A DNA stretch of 41,480 nucleotides from JBBEAM01 sp040882845 (GCA_040882845.1 JBBEAM010000011.1:1-41480), one strand, 5' to 3'. Shown: positions 17,492 through 26,803, counted from the first letter of the stretch. Made by a program: numbers and translations. The notes: generated by a model not told the origin, from the letters alone.

Positions 17492-18495
17492 TGGCCATGC
17501 TGAAGGATCCCGAAGCCCTGCTCGATATCCGCAATTTGCGTACGGAATTCGGCTCGCCGTCGAACTCCTTCGCGGCCGTCGATGGCGTGGACTTGAAAAT
17601 TTCACCGGGTGAAAGGCTTGCCATCGTTGGTGAGTCCGGTTCCGGGAAGACAATGACCGCACTGTCCGTTCTCGGCCTGATTCCCGACCCCGGCCGTATC
17701 TCAAGCGGTGAGATTCTGTTCGAGGGGCGCGATCTTCTGCGCCTCTCGTCGCGCGAGATGCGCCGTCTGCGTGGCGGAGACATTTCGATGATCTTCCAGG
17801 AACCGATGACCTCCCTGAACCCGGTGTTCTCCATCGGCGACCAGATCACCGAAGCGCTCGCTCTCCACCAAGGCTTAAGGGGCAGGGCTGCGCGTGCGCG
17901 CGCCATAGAACTGTTGTCCCTGGTGCGGGTGCCGTCCCCGGAACGCCGAGTGGACAGCTTTCCTCATGAGCTCTCGGGGGGCATGCGCCAGCGTGCGATG
18001 ATCGCGATGGCACTATCCTCGAAGCCCAAGTTGCTGATCGCAGACGAGCCGACGACCGCCCTCGACGTCACGGTGCAGGCCCAGATCCTGCAGCTCATGC
18101 AAACGCTTCAGGAGGAATTCGGCATGGCCATCCTCCTGATCACGCACGATCTCGGTGTCGTCGCGCAGTTCGCCGAGAGGGTGGTCGTGATGTACGCCGG
18201 CAAGGTGGTTGAAACCGCGGAGATCTCCGACGCCTTCAAGGAGCCCCTGCATCCCTACACGGAGGGATTGCTCGGCAGCATTCCCCCGCTCCACCACGAT
18301 GTCGAGGAACTCCTGGCGATCGAAGGTGTCGTCCCGGCGCCTTTTGAGATGCCCCCCGGCTGTCGCTTCCATCCGCGTTGCATCTATGGGCGGCCTTCCT
18401 GTACGCGCCGGTCGCCGCCATTGATGCAGTTGCGTCAGAATCATCGTGCCGCCTGCATAAGGCATACGGACTACGAGGCTCCAAATGACGAGTGA
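17491..18495 (+). CDS. ABC importer ATPase, DppD family
   Basis: One of two ATPases of importer 1, 334 residues. Walker A is GESGSGKT (47-54), the Q-loop is in MIFQEPMTSLNP, the signature is ELSGGMRQR, Walker B is LLIADEPTTALD and the switch His is in ITHDLG. The C-terminal oligopeptide-transporter extension has the cysteine cluster GCRFHPRCIYGRPSC, which binds an Fe-S cluster in some relatives. It overlaps the next gene by 11 bp. Confidence 0.95.
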   Translation: MAMLKDPEALLDIRNLRTEFGSPSNSFAAVDGVDLKISPGERLAIVGESGSGKTMTALSVLGLIPDPGRISSGEILFEGRDLLRLSSREMRRLRGGDISMIFQEPMTSLNPVFSIGDQITEALALHQGLRGRAARARAIELLSLVRVPSPERRVDSFPHELSGGMRQRAMIAMALSSKPKLLIADEPTTALDVTVQAQILQLMQTLQEEFGMAILLITHDLGVVAQFAERVVVMYAGKVVETAEISDAFKEPLHPYTEGLLGSIPPLHHDVEELLAIEGVVPAPFEMPPGCRFHPRCIYGRPSCTRRSPPLMQLRQNHRAACIRHTDYEAPNDE

Positions 18496-19474
18496 TTCTG
18501 CGCCACTTCTGGAGGTGCGCAACCTCGTGAAGCATTTTCGTGTCGGCCGCAAGTTGCTGCGGCGCAATCAGCAGACCGTGCAGGCGGTCGATGGTGTGAG
18601 CTTCGATATCGCGCCCGGCGAGACGCTCGGTCTTGTCGGCGAATCCGGTTGCGGGAAGTCGACCGTCGGGCGCCTCGTGGTCCGGCTGGTCGAAGCGACC
18701 GCCGGCAGCATCCGTTTCAATGGCCGGGACTTTCTAGCGCTGGAGAAAGCGGAACTGCGTGAGCAGCGCCGACAGTGCCAGTTCATCTTCCAGGATCCCT
18801 ACGGCTCCTTGGACCCGCGCATGACGATCCGTGATATCGTCGGCGAGCCGATCCTGATCGAGGGAAAGCTCAGTCGCACTGAACGCAACGCGCGCATTCT
18901 GGAGCTTCTTGAGCGGGTCGGCTTGGATAGGCAGGTCGCAGAGCGCTATCCGCACGAGTTTTCCGGCGGCCAGCGTCAACGGATCGGCATAGCGCGGGCG
19001 CTGGCCTTGAATCCGCGGTTCATCGTCTGCGACGAGCCGGTTTCGGCGCTCGATGTCTCCATTCAGGCTCAGGTCGTCAACCTCATGCGGCGGCTGCAGA
19101 AAGAGTTCGGGCTGAGCTATCTCTTCATCTCGCACGATCTATCTGTCGTCCGCCACATCTCCGACCGTGTCGCCGTGATGTATCTTGGAAAGCTGGTCGA
19201 GGTGACGACCAAGGCCGAACTCTACAAGAACCCACAACATCCCTATACCCAGGCGCTGCTCTCGGCGGTGCCGGTTCCGGACCCGAGCCAGAAGACGGAG
19301 CCGATGGCGTTGAGCGGCGACATTCCCAGCGCGATCAATCCTCCCAAAGGCTGCCGCTTCCACACGCGTTGCCCGCTGGCCTTCGACCGTTGCCGCGAAG
19401 AGGAGCCACCGCTGGTGCCGAGCGGAAAGGACCATCTGGCGGCCTGCCACCTCGTCCCCCGCGCCGAGCCCTGA
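18485..19474 (+). CDS. ABC importer ATPase, DppF family
   Basis: The second ATPase of importer 1 has 329 residues. It shows the DppF-type N-terminus LLEVRNLVKHFRVG, Walker A GESGCGKST, Q-loop FIFQDPYGSLDPRMT, signature EFSGGQRQR, Walker B FIVCDEPVSALD, and a C-terminal GCRFHTRCPLAFDRC cluster. Its stop is 26 bp before MR2, so MR2 is likely in the same operon. Confidence 0.95.
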   Translation: MTSDSAPLLEVRNLVKHFRVGRKLLRRNQQTVQAVDGVSFDIAPGETLGLVGESGCGKSTVGRLVVRLVEATAGSIRFNGRDFLALEKAELREQRRQCQFIFQDPYGSLDPRMTIRDIVGEPILIEGKLSRTERNARILELLERVGLDRQVAERYPHEFSGGQRQRIGIARALALNPRFIVCDEPVSALDVSIQAQVVNLMRRLQKEFGLSYLFISHDLSVVRHISDRVAVMYLGKLVEVTTKAELYKNPQHPYTQALLSAVPVPDPSQKTEPMALSGDIPSAINPPKGCRFHTRCPLAFDRCREEEPPLVPSGKDHLAACHLVPRAEP

Positions 19475-19500
19475 ACGACAACGATATTGGTTGGAGAGTC

Positions 19501-20634
19501 ATGAAGATTACGCAAGTCGAGGCTATTTACCTGAGCCTGCCGGAAATCGCCCAGCGCACGGACAGTTCGCAGGATGCTCTGCTGATCCGCATCGATACCG
19601 ACGCCGGGATCACCGGCTGGGGCGAGGTGGATAGCTGCCCGGCGGTTGTCGCGGCGACGGTTGCCGCGCCCTCGTCGCATACCCTGGTCAACGGCCTGCG
19701 CGACCTTCTACTCGGCGAGAATCCGCTGGCGATCGGCTCTCTCTGGGACAAGATGTGGAACGCGACGCTCTATTTCGGCCGCTATGGGGCGGTGGTCCAC
19801 GCCATGGCCGGAATCGACCTGGCACTCTGGGACATCAAGGGCAAGGCGCTGGACCTGCCGGTGCATCTGCTGCTTGGCGGCGGCGGGCGCTACCGCAGCG
19901 AGATACGGGCCTATGCCTCGAACATGATGCAGATGACGCCGGATGCGACCGCGGCCAGAGCGCGGGAGGTGGTGGAGCAGGGTTTCACGGCGATGAAGTT
20001 CGGCTGGGAGCCGCTTGGCCCAGATGCCGAGTTCGACTGCCAGCTGATCTCGGCGATCCGCGATGCCATCGGCCCCAAGGCGGAGTTGATGATCGACGCC
20101 GGGCTCGCTTGGGACGCCAAGACGGCGATCCAGCGCTGCCGGCTGTTCGAGCCCTATAACCTCTATTGGCTGGAGGAGCCGCTCGGCCCCGACGACCTGC
20201 GCGGCTATGCCCGGCTGTCGGCGGCGGTGGACACTCGGATCGCCGCCGGCGAGGAGGAGGCGACGGTGGAGGGCTACCGGCGGCTGATGGACGAGGGGCG
20301 GATAGATGTGGTGCAGGTCGACGTCACGCGGACGGGACTGACCCAGGCGATTCGCATCGCCGAAATGGCTCATCGCCGCGGCCTGCCCTGCGCCAACCAC
20401 ACCTTCACTACCGACATCAACGTTGCGGCTTCGCTGCACTTCCTGGCGGCGATCCCCAACGCGATCATCCTGGAGTATGGCGTCGAGCCGAGCGACATCG
20501 CGCGCAATCTCGCTAAGGAGCCGATTCGGATCGAGGACGGCATCGCTCGGGTCCCAACCGCCCCCGGCCTGGGTGTCGAGATCGACGAAGCGATCGTCGC
20601 GCGCTACCGTCGCGATCCACTGGCGGGTGGCTAG
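19501..20634 (+). CDS. mandelate racemase/muconate lactonizing enzyme family protein (MR2)
   Basis: This 377-residue enolase-superfamily enzyme shows capping-domain residues LIRIDTDAGITGWGEVD; barrel Lys in FTAMKFGWEPLGPD; metal ligands in LMIDAGLAWD, YWLEEPLGPDD and IAAGEEEA; DVVQVDVTRTG; and a candidate acid/base His in CANHTFTTD. It carries the K.GW.P.G motif of MR1. The ATG at 19501 follows TTGGAGA. As the last gene of the importer 1 operon it probably processes the imported compound. Confidence 0.92.
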   Translation: MKITQVEAIYLSLPEIAQRTDSSQDALLIRIDTDAGITGWGEVDSCPAVVAATVAAPSSHTLVNGLRDLLLGENPLAIGSLWDKMWNATLYFGRYGAVVHAMAGIDLALWDIKGKALDLPVHLLLGGGGRYRSEIRAYASNMMQMTPDATAARAREVVEQGFTAMKFGWEPLGPDAEFDCQLISAIRDAIGPKAELMIDAGLAWDAKTAIQRCRLFEPYNLYWLEEPLGPDDLRGYARLSAAVDTRIAAGEEEATVEGYRRLMDEGRIDVVQVDVTRTGLTQAIRIAEMAHRRGLPCANHTFTTDINVAASLHFLAAIPNAIILEYGVEPSDIARNLAKEPIRIEDGIARVPTAPGLGVEIDEAIVARYRRDPLAGG

Positions 20635-20737
20635 CGCCTGATTGGGTTACACTGAAATAGCGTGATCCGTGAATCTTGCTCTAAGCGATGGCGTAGCGCC
20701 TACAAGGTGAGCGACGCAAGGCGTGGCTGTACGGCGA

Positions 20738-21169
20738 TCATATCTCGAGCAGTTCGATGATGATTCCATTCGGGTCGCGAATGTATCCGGCGCGGAACGC
20801 AGGGCGGTCGGCGCTCTCCACCTTGGTCATCTCGCCCAGCGGCATTGCGCCGGCCGCGAGTAGCGCCGCGAAGGTGGCATCGATGTCGTCGACCTCCAGG
20901 CAGACATGGCCGGTTCCGGGCCGGTCGGGCAGCGCCGTGGCCAGGGCTTCGGATCCGTCGGCGTAGGCGATGAACTCCATGTGATGGCCGTGGCCGTGGA
21001 GATGGACGACCCGGATTCGCGCGCCCGGCACGCCGGTGACCTTCTCCACCCAGGCGGCGTTGCGTTCGACAATCGGCGCCCGCTCGAAGCCCAGTGCGCC
21101 ACACCAGAAATCGACGGCCCGCTCGAGGTTGGCGACAGTGAAGCTGGTATGATTGAACCCCGTGATCAT
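20738..21169 (-). CDS. VOC/glyoxalase-family protein
   Basis: The 143-residue vicinal-oxygen-chelate protein has two beta-alpha-beta-beta-beta modules. The first has FNHTSFTVANLERAVDFWCGALGFE with a metal-ligand His (H7), and RVVHLHGHGHHMEFIAY with a candidate Glu. The second has GTGHVCLEVDDIDATF with a His and ends IRDPNGIIIELLE with a Glu. This ligand set fits glyoxalase I, dioxygenases or epimerases. It is last in the - strand operon E1, IclR, SDR, VOC. The 103 bp to the convergent MR2 stop hold nothing recognisable. Confidence 0.88.
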   Translation of the reverse strand: MITGFNHTSFTVANLERAVDFWCGALGFERAPIVERNAAWVEKVTGVPGARIRVVHLHGHGHHMEFIAYADGSEALATALPDRPGTGHVCLEVDDIDATFAALLAAGAMPLGEMTKVESADRPAFRAGYIRDPNGIIIELLEI

Positions 21170-21181
21170 CGGTTCTCTCTC

Positions 21182-21928
21182 CTAAATTGTCAGGTAGCCG
21201 CCATCGACCGGCAGGGTGACGCCGTTGATGAAGCTGGCGGCCGGGGAGGCGAGAAAGACGACTGGCCGCGCTACTTCCTCCGGTATGCCAAATCGGCGCT
21301 GCGGGCAATGCCAGTCGACCCAAGCATCGGTCTTGCCGTCGCCTTTGCCGCCCATCGGCGTGTCGATGAAACCCGGAGCCACCGCGTTGACGCGGATGCC
21401 GTGCGGCGCGAGCTCTCGGCAGAGGGTTTGCGTCAGGCTGCGCACGCCGCCTTTGGAGGCAGCGTAACCGGCATGGGCGAAGCTGCTGGTGAAGGCGACG
21501 ACCGAGGAGATGTTGACGACACAGCCTCGAGTCTTCTTCAGGGCCGGCAGAAAAGCGTAGGTGACGTTGAACACCCCGCCGAGATTGATGGCAAGCGTGC
21601 GGTCCCAGGTTTCGCTCGACTGCGGATCGTCGAAGGGCAGGTTTTCGCCGATTCCGGCATTGTTGATCAGGATCGAGAGCGGCGGCGCCTCTTCCGCCAG
21701 CCGTTGCGACAGCGCCGCCAAATCCTCCCGCTCGGTCACGTCGAGCGCTTCGCCGACCGCTGAATAGCCCTCCTCCCGCAAGCGCTCGGCTTCGTGCAGC
21801 GCCGCCTCCTTCGAGATATCGGTGACGACGACGCTCGCGCCCTGCGCGGCGAGCTCGCGGGCGATGGCGGCGCCGATGCCGCTTCCCGCCCCGGTGACCA
21901 GGCCGCGCTGTCCCTGTAGGGTCTGCAT
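21182..21928 (-). CDS. short-chain dehydrogenase/reductase (SDR1)
   Basis: The 248-residue classical SDR has the cofactor motif TGAGSGIG, an Asp at the end of beta 2 (VVVTDIS, so NAD preferred by family rules), the NNAG motif, catalytic Ser in VVNISSVVAF, YAASK for Tyr and Lys, and ends with INGVTLPVDGGYLTI. The start at 21928 has AAAGGACG upstream. An ATG at 21958 overlaps the IclR stop as ATGA and would add ten residues. It probably oxidises a hydroxyl of the pathway intermediate. Confidence 0.9.
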   Translation of the reverse strand: MQTLQGQRGLVTGAGSGIGAAIARELAAQGASVVVTDISKEAALHEAERLREEGYSAVGEALDVTEREDLAALSQRLAEEAPPLSILINNAGIGENLPFDDPQSSETWDRTLAINLGGVFNVTYAFLPALKKTRGCVVNISSVVAFTSSFAHAGYAASKGGVRSLTQTLCRELAPHGIRVNAVAPGFIDTPMGGKGDGKTDAWVDWHCPQRRFGIPEEVARPVVFLASPAASFINGVTLPVDGGYLTI

Positions 21929-21954
21929 CGGTCGTCCTTTCGCCTTGCCGAGGC

Positions 21955-22716
21955 TCATTCGAAACCGAGACGCGCCGCCTTGCGCAGCGCGGCGAGATAG
22001 CGGTCGAACTGCAGGTGGAAACGCTCCGTCGGGACCGAGATGCCGAGTGCATAGTGGCTGCCCAGGCCTTCGACCGGAACCGCGAGGCAGCAGAGTCCCT
22101 CGGAGAACTCTTCGTCGTCGATGGCGTAGCCGCGCGCCGCGATCTCTTCCAACTCCTTGTACAGGGCTTCGCGCGAGGTGATCGTGCTGGCCGTCAGCGC
22201 GACCAGTGGATTGGCCGCGAGGTAGGCCTCGCGCAGCTTCGGCGGCGCGAGCGCGAGTAGCAGCTTGCCGGCGGCCCGCGCGTGGCCGTGGCTGCTGTAG
22301 CCATGGGGAACTTCCGCGGCCTGGACCGGCGACTCGCCGCGCGCGGTCGCGAGCACCGCGATCCGCCCGTCGACCCAGCCGCCGGCATAGGCAGTCTCCC
22401 GGGTTTCCGCCACCGCGGCGCGGACCCGTGGGGCAAGATGTTCCGGCGGGGCGAGCTGGCGGCGGAAGCCCTCGGCGACGGAGGCCGCAGCAAGGCCCAG
22501 GACGTAGCGGCTCTGCTCGTTCTTGCGCAGGATTCCGGTCTGCACCAGGGTATGTAGTAGGTGATAGACGACCTGCCGGCTCTGGCCGAGCCGGTCGCTG
22601 ATTTCCTTGGCTTTCAGGCCTTTCTCGCTGCCCGCCACGGCGAGCAGCAGGGTAACCGTGCGCTCGGCCGTCTGCACCCGTGGTTTCGCGCTTACCGCTC
22701 CCGCGTCTTCTGTCAT
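21955..22716 (-). CDS. IclR family transcriptional regulator (IclR1)
   Basis: The 253-residue regulator has an N-terminal winged helix (about 15-75; LKAKEISDRLGQSRQVVYHL) and a C-terminal effector domain with AYAGGWVDGRIAVLAT, HGHARAAGKLLLA and EEFSEGLCCLAVPV. The start at 22716 lies two bases after the stop of the SDR remnant, which looks like the original operon spacing. An alternative ATG at 22746 inside the remnant would add ten residues. It lies downstream of the fused E1 gene and is probably co-transcribed with it. Confidence 0.9.
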   Translation of the reverse strand: MTEDAGAVSAKPRVQTAERTVTLLLAVAGSEKGLKAKEISDRLGQSRQVVYHLLHTLVQTGILRKNEQSRYVLGLAAASVAEGFRRQLAPPEHLAPRVRAAVAETRETAYAGGWVDGRIAVLATARGESPVQAAEVPHGYSSHGHARAAGKLLLALAPPKLREAYLAANPLVALTASTITSREALYKELEEIAARGYAIDDEEFSEGLCCLAVPVEGLGSHYALGISVPTERFHLQFDRYLAALRKAARLGFE

Positions 22717-22720
22717 CTCG

Positions 22721-22822
22721 TCAGTCGCCAAGGCTGGACCCGCCATTCACGTAAATCGTCTGCCCGGCACTGTAGGCCGCCGCCGCGTTGCAAAGGAAGG
22801 CGAAGACATCGAGCGGCATCTT
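22721..22822 (-). pseudogene. short-chain dehydrogenase C-terminal remnant
   Basis: Immediately after the E1 stop the - strand reads MPLDVFAFLCNAAAAYSAGQ and then TIYVNGGSSLGD before TGA at 22721-22723. This is the conserved SDR C-terminus (F..S..A.Y..GQTI.V.GG.S.), about 33 residues, with everything upstream missing. The gene lost its first 200 or so codons, most likely by a deletion that ended next to the E1 gene. Confidence 0.8.
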
Positions 22823-22829
22823 GGCCGTC

Positions 22830-24857
22830 CTAGGCACAGATCTCACGCAGCGCCTGCGCGATGTCGGCGCTGCCCGGGAGCAGCGCCGCCTGAAGTACCG
22901 GTGACGCAGGGATGCGCGTATCGGGTGTCGTCACCCGGCGCAGGGCGCGCAGATCCTCCGGGCAGAGTTCGTGCAGACGCTGGGCAATCTCGGCGCCGAA
23001 GCCGCCGGTTCTCACGGCTTCGTGGGCAACGACGACGCGGCCGCCGCCCTGCTTCACGGCTTCGACCAGGGCTCGCTCGTCGAGCGGCGAGAGCCAGCGC
23101 AGATCCAGCACTCCGACCTGCAAGCCCTCCTGCTCCAACACCTGCGCGGCCTCCAGCGCGCGCGGCAGCATCGTCCCCCAGGTGACGATCACCGCATCGC
23201 CGCCGGCGCGGTGCAGGCGGGCCCGGCCGACCTGCTCCGGCGTCGCACTTATTGAGACCTCGCCGCGCGTCTGATAGAGCGCGCGTGCCTCGATCACTAC
23301 GCAGGGGTCGGGGTCGGCGGCGGCGGCGCGCAACAGACCGTAGGCATCGTTCGGCGTCGCCGCGAGCGCCACCTTGAGGCCGGGCACATGGGCGAGTAGG
23401 GCCTCGATGGACTGGGAATGCTGTGGACAGGAGCCGGGCGTCGCGCCTTGCTGGGTGCGCACTACCATGGGCACGGAGGACTCCCCGGCGGTAAGATAGC
23501 GCAGGTTGGCGGCTTGGTTCACGAGCTGGTCCAGGGCGACGAAGATGAAGTCGGCCCACATGATTTCCACGATCGGCTTCAGGCCGCCCAAAGCGGCACC
23601 GATGGCGGAGCCGAGGATCGCATTCTCCGCGATCGGAGTGTCGAAAACGCGGTCGCTGCCGAAGTCGCGTTGCAGGTAGCGGGTTGCGCCGAAAATTCCG
23701 CCGGCCTTTCCCATGTCCTCGCCATAGACGAGCGTGTGCGGGTCAGTCTCAAGTTCGGCCCGCAACGCCGCGTTGACGGCCTCGATATAGCTCATCTCCC
23801 GGGTTTCCACGGGTTCCGGAAAAGTTCCGGTCTTTTCAGCCGGCAGGTGTACCACCTGCGCGTGGGCCTTGGCCGGGTCCGGCGGGGCGCCGACCAGGAC
23901 TTCCTCGGCCAGCGTCTCCACGCGCTGCCTCTCTCTCTCCTGGGTCTGCGTGGCCTCTTCGCGGGTCATCGCCTTGGCGGCGACCAGGCGTTCCGCCATC
24001 AGCACCAGCGGGTCCTCGACCGTAGCCTGCGCCTTATCTTCCTTGGAACGGTAATGTTCGATGTCGCGGTTGTAGTGTCCCCATAGCCGCGGCACGAGGC
24101 ATTCGATCAGCACCGGCCCCTCGCCCGCGCGGCAGCGCTCGGCGGCCGGCGCAACGCTATCGCGCACAGCGATGGGGTCTGTCCCCGAAAGCGTCGCCGC
24201 GGCGATGCCATAGCCTTTGGCGCGTTGTGCCAGGCGTTCGATCCGGAACATCTCGCGGGTGGCGGTCATCTCCGACCAGCCGTTGTTCTCGCAGATGAAA
24301 ATAACCGGCAGATGGAACGCCGCTGCGAAAGCCATTGCCTCGTGCACCGCGCCCTGGTTCATCGCGCCGTCGCCGATCGAAACCACCACCAGCCGTCCCG
24401 TGCCGGCCGCCCGATTGGCCAGGGCGAGGCCGCAGGCGATCGTCGTGCCGGCGCCGACAATCGAGTTCTCGCCCATGAAGCGGGTGTTCGGCGCCATCAT
24501 ATAGGCCGAACCGCCGCGCCCGCCGTTCACACCGGCCGCGCGGTGGCAGATCTCCGCCATCACCGCATGGGGGTCGAGCCCAGCGGCCAGGGCCCAGCCG
24601 TGGCCGCGATAGGTCGCCAGGATTTGATCTTCGTCGCCAAGCGCGGCCAGGGTGCCGAGCGGCACGGCTTCCTGACCGGCGCAGAGGTGGATCGAGCCCG
24701 CGACCAGCGGCGGATCGCATTGGGTCAGAGCCAGCGCCTTGGCCTCGAACGCGCGGATGAAGGCCATCCGCGCCAGGCTTTCGTGCGCAAAGGCCAGATC
24801 TTCAGGGCGCAAAGCCTTGAGATTGCCTGCGGCGATCAGCTCTGCAGTCTGACTCAT
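22830..24857 (-). CDS. fused alpha-beta E1 component of a 2-oxoacid/acetoin-type dehydrogenase
   Basis: This 675-residue thiamine-diphosphate enzyme joins E1 alpha (about 1-330) and E1 beta (about 350-675) in one chain. The alpha half has HLCAGQEAVPLG, the ThDP motif GDGAMNQGAVHEAMAFA (162-) ending in NN at 191-192, and NSIVGAGTTIACG. The beta half has VYGEDMGKAGGIFGAT, RVFDTPIAENAILGSAIGAA and QQGATPGSCPQHSQSIEA. Such enzymes decarboxylate a 2-oxo acid or cleave acetoin and pass the acyl group to an E2 lipoyl protein. No E2 or E3 gene is in the window. GAGGGGA precedes the ATG. It begins the - strand operon and diverges from importer 2. Confidence 0.93.
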   Translation of the reverse strand: MSQTAELIAAGNLKALRPEDLAFAHESLARMAFIRAFEAKALALTQCDPPLVAGSIHLCAGQEAVPLGTLAALGDEDQILATYRGHGWALAAGLDPHAVMAEICHRAAGVNGGRGGSAYMMAPNTRFMGENSIVGAGTTIACGLALANRAAGTGRLVVVSIGDGAMNQGAVHEAMAFAAAFHLPVIFICENNGWSEMTATREMFRIERLAQRAKGYGIAAATLSGTDPIAVRDSVAPAAERCRAGEGPVLIECLVPRLWGHYNRDIEHYRSKEDKAQATVEDPLVLMAERLVAAKAMTREEATQTQERERQRVETLAEEVLVGAPPDPAKAHAQVVHLPAEKTGTFPEPVETREMSYIEAVNAALRAELETDPHTLVYGEDMGKAGGIFGATRYLQRDFGSDRVFDTPIAENAILGSAIGAALGGLKPIVEIMWADFIFVALDQLVNQAANLRYLTAGESSVPMVVRTQQGATPGSCPQHSQSIEALLAHVPGLKVALAATPNDAYGLLRAAAADPDPCVVIEARALYQTRGEVSISATPEQVGRARLHRAGGDAVIVTWGTMLPRALEAAQVLEQEGLQVGVLDLRWLSPLDERALVEAVKQGGGRVVVAHEAVRTGGFGAEIAQRLHELCPEDLRALRRVTTPDTRIPASPVLQAALLPGSADIAQALREICA

Positions 24858-25042
24858 ACTCGCGTCCCCTCTTTCGGCGTGGCCAAGCCGGCGTCGGCCG
24901 CCTCATTAAAACATCATACTTTGATAATAATAAATCTATTTGATGTTCTTAGATGGTTTGGCATAATGCAAGCGATTTTGGGGAGGGTCGGCGCAGCGCC
25001 GCCCCCTTGACAAGAAAACCGACGCTTAGCAAGATTGCCAAG

Positions 25043-25073
25043 ATATCGGAATTATTTCCAATATATCGGAATT
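25043..25073. promoter_or_regulatory. candidate IclR operator upstream of importer 2
   Basis: ATATCGGAATT occurs twice (25043-25053 and 25063-25073), 20 bp apart, about two helical turns, with TTTCC between them forming GGAA/TTCC inverted pairs. The related ATTTCGGAAT lies on the opposite strand at 36396-36405 in the other IclR-flanked promoter. The rest of the 306-bp divergent region (24858-25163) is AT-rich near the E1 start and holds no gene. Confidence 0.5.
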
Positions 25074-25163
25074 TCGCCTTCCTGAGCGAATCGCTCCGAT
25101 GAACAGTGATGGGGATAAGGCGCGACCCGTTACGGTGCACAACAGGCGCCAGGAGGCAGAGCG

Positions 25164-26705
25164 ATGAATTTCACGGACTTCAGACGGCTGGGTTTGCTAG
25201 CCGGTAGCGCCGCCGCAGCATTTTTGCTGGGAACCACTTTCCTTGGCACGCCCTCGGCGTCGGCCGCTGAGTGCGCCCGCGTACTCGGCTACGAATGGAG
25301 CGGCGAGAAGCAGTCGATGGACCCTGCAGACATGCATTCCGGCGATGATGCCTATCACATCTTCGCGGTATACAATCGCCTGGTCGACGTCGATCAGAAC
25401 TTCCAGATCGAGCCGGAACTCGCTTCCGACTGGTCGGTCTCGGAAGATGGCCTAACCTGGACCTTCAATCTGCGCGAGGGCGTGACCTTCCACGACGGCT
25501 CCGATTTCGGTGCCGCAGACGCGGTCTATACCTTCGAACGGCTGATGGACCCGGATATCGGCTCTGGCGCACGGGCGGTGATGTCGGCGCTGGAAGGCGC
25601 CGAGTTCGGCGCGCCGGACCCGCAGACCTTCACGATCACCACCACCGAGAAGGTGGTCAACCTGCCGATCGTCATCACCAACAAGTTCACCAACATCGTC
25701 GCCGAGGGGGCGACTCACGACGATCTGCGGTTGAACGGCAACGGTACCGGTCCTTTCATGCAGGAGACCTTTACGCCGAACGCGCCGGTGCGTGTGCTCA
25801 AGGCCAACCCTAACTACTGGGATGAGGGCTTGCCAAAGATGCCCTGCCTGGAAATCTCCGTGGCGCAGGAGGCGGTCGCCGGGATCTCGGCGATCAAGTC
25901 CGGTCAGGTCGATCTGATGCTCAACGTCGACCCGACGGGCATTCCGGCGCTGCAGGGCGATGCCAACCTGACCCTGCTGGAAACCGGAGCATCCAACTCC
26001 ATGACCATCTCCATGTGGGTTGACGAGCCGCCCTTCGACGACAACCGGGTGCGCGAGGCCTTGAAGTACGGCATCGACCGCCAGGCGATGATCGACTCGG
26101 TGCTGCTTGGCTACGGCCAAGTCGGCAACGATAACCCGATCCCGCCGACCTCGCCCAATGCCTATACCTCGCAAGCGCGGGCCTACGACGTGGAGAAGGC
26201 CAAGGCCCTGCTCGCCGAGGCCGGACACGGCGATGGCCTGGAGTTCGATCTCTATACTGCCGAGGGCGTGCCGGGCATGGTCAACATGGCGCAGACCTTT
26301 GCCCAGATGATGTCCGACATCGGCGTCACGGTGAATGTGATCGAAACGCCGGCCGACAGCTTCTGGGACGATGTCTGGCTGACCAAGCCGATTCTGACCT
26401 CCGCCTGGTCGCGGCGCCCGCCGAGTTCGGCCCTGGCCGTGGCCTACACCATGGACGCCAAGTGGAAGGAGACTCACTGGGACCGTCCCGAGTACGACGA
26501 GCTGCTGAAAAAGGCCGGCTCGACCATCGATCCGCAGGAGCAGAGCAACCTCTACGGTGAGGCGCAGCGCATGTTGAGCGAAGAGGGTGGCGTCATCATC
26601 CCGATGTTCGTCCATCAGGTCCTGGCTATGCGTAAGGAGTGCAGCGGCTACGAGCCGCACGTTCAGAACTTCAATCTGAACTTCGAAACCCTGACCTGCG
26701 AGTAA
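25164..26705 (+). CDS. ABC importer substrate-binding protein, DppA/OppA family (SBP2)
   Basis: The 513-residue family 5 binding protein has a Sec signal peptide (FRRLGLLAGSAAAAFLLGTT, cleavage near SASA/AE). It shows MDPADMHSGDDAYHIFAVYN, WTFNLREGVTFHDGSDF, GTGPFMQETF, NRVREALKYGIDRQAM and KAKALLAEAGHGD. AGGAGG precedes the ATG. It heads importer 2 and is separated from the permease genes by a strong hairpin. It is clearly diverged from SBP1, so a different ligand is likely. Confidence 0.93.
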   Translation: MNFTDFRRLGLLAGSAAAAFLLGTTFLGTPSASAAECARVLGYEWSGEKQSMDPADMHSGDDAYHIFAVYNRLVDVDQNFQIEPELASDWSVSEDGLTWTFNLREGVTFHDGSDFGAADAVYTFERLMDPDIGSGARAVMSALEGAEFGAPDPQTFTITTTEKVVNLPIVITNKFTNIVAEGATHDDLRLNGNGTGPFMQETFTPNAPVRVLKANPNYWDEGLPKMPCLEISVAQEAVAGISAIKSGQVDLMLNVDPTGIPALQGDANLTLLETGASNSMTISMWVDEPPFDDNRVREALKYGIDRQAMIDSVLLGYGQVGNDNPIPPTSPNAYTSQARAYDVEKAKALLAEAGHGDGLEFDLYTAEGVPGMVNMAQTFAQMMSDIGVTVNVIETPADSFWDDVWLTKPILTSAWSRRPPSSALAVAYTMDAKWKETHWDRPEYDELLKKAGSTIDPQEQSNLYGEAQRMLSEEGGVIIPMFVHQVLAMRKECSGYEPHVQNFNLNFETLTCE

Positions 26706-26721
26706 TCGACCTGTAAGCTGT

Positions 26722-26757
26722 AACCGGCCGGACGCGCCTTGCCGCGTCCGGCCGGTT
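26722..26757 (+). terminator. strong hairpin between SBP2 and its permease genes
   Basis: A perfect 15-bp stem, AACCGGCCGGACGCG (26722-26736) with its complement (26743-26757), has a 6-nt loop and lies 17 bp after the SBP2 stop. There is no T-run, so it may be a leaky terminator or an mRNA-stabilising element. Either would raise SBP2 expression over the permeases, as is common in such operons. Confidence 0.6.
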
Positions 26758-26803
26758 CCGACTTCTCTGCGGGCGACCGCCAAGATTCGAGACAGATCCG
26801 AAC

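Noticed and set aside
24858..25163. Riboswitch between the E1 gene and importer 2.
   Set aside because: No conserved aptamer pattern was seen; the short repeats fit protein operator sites better.
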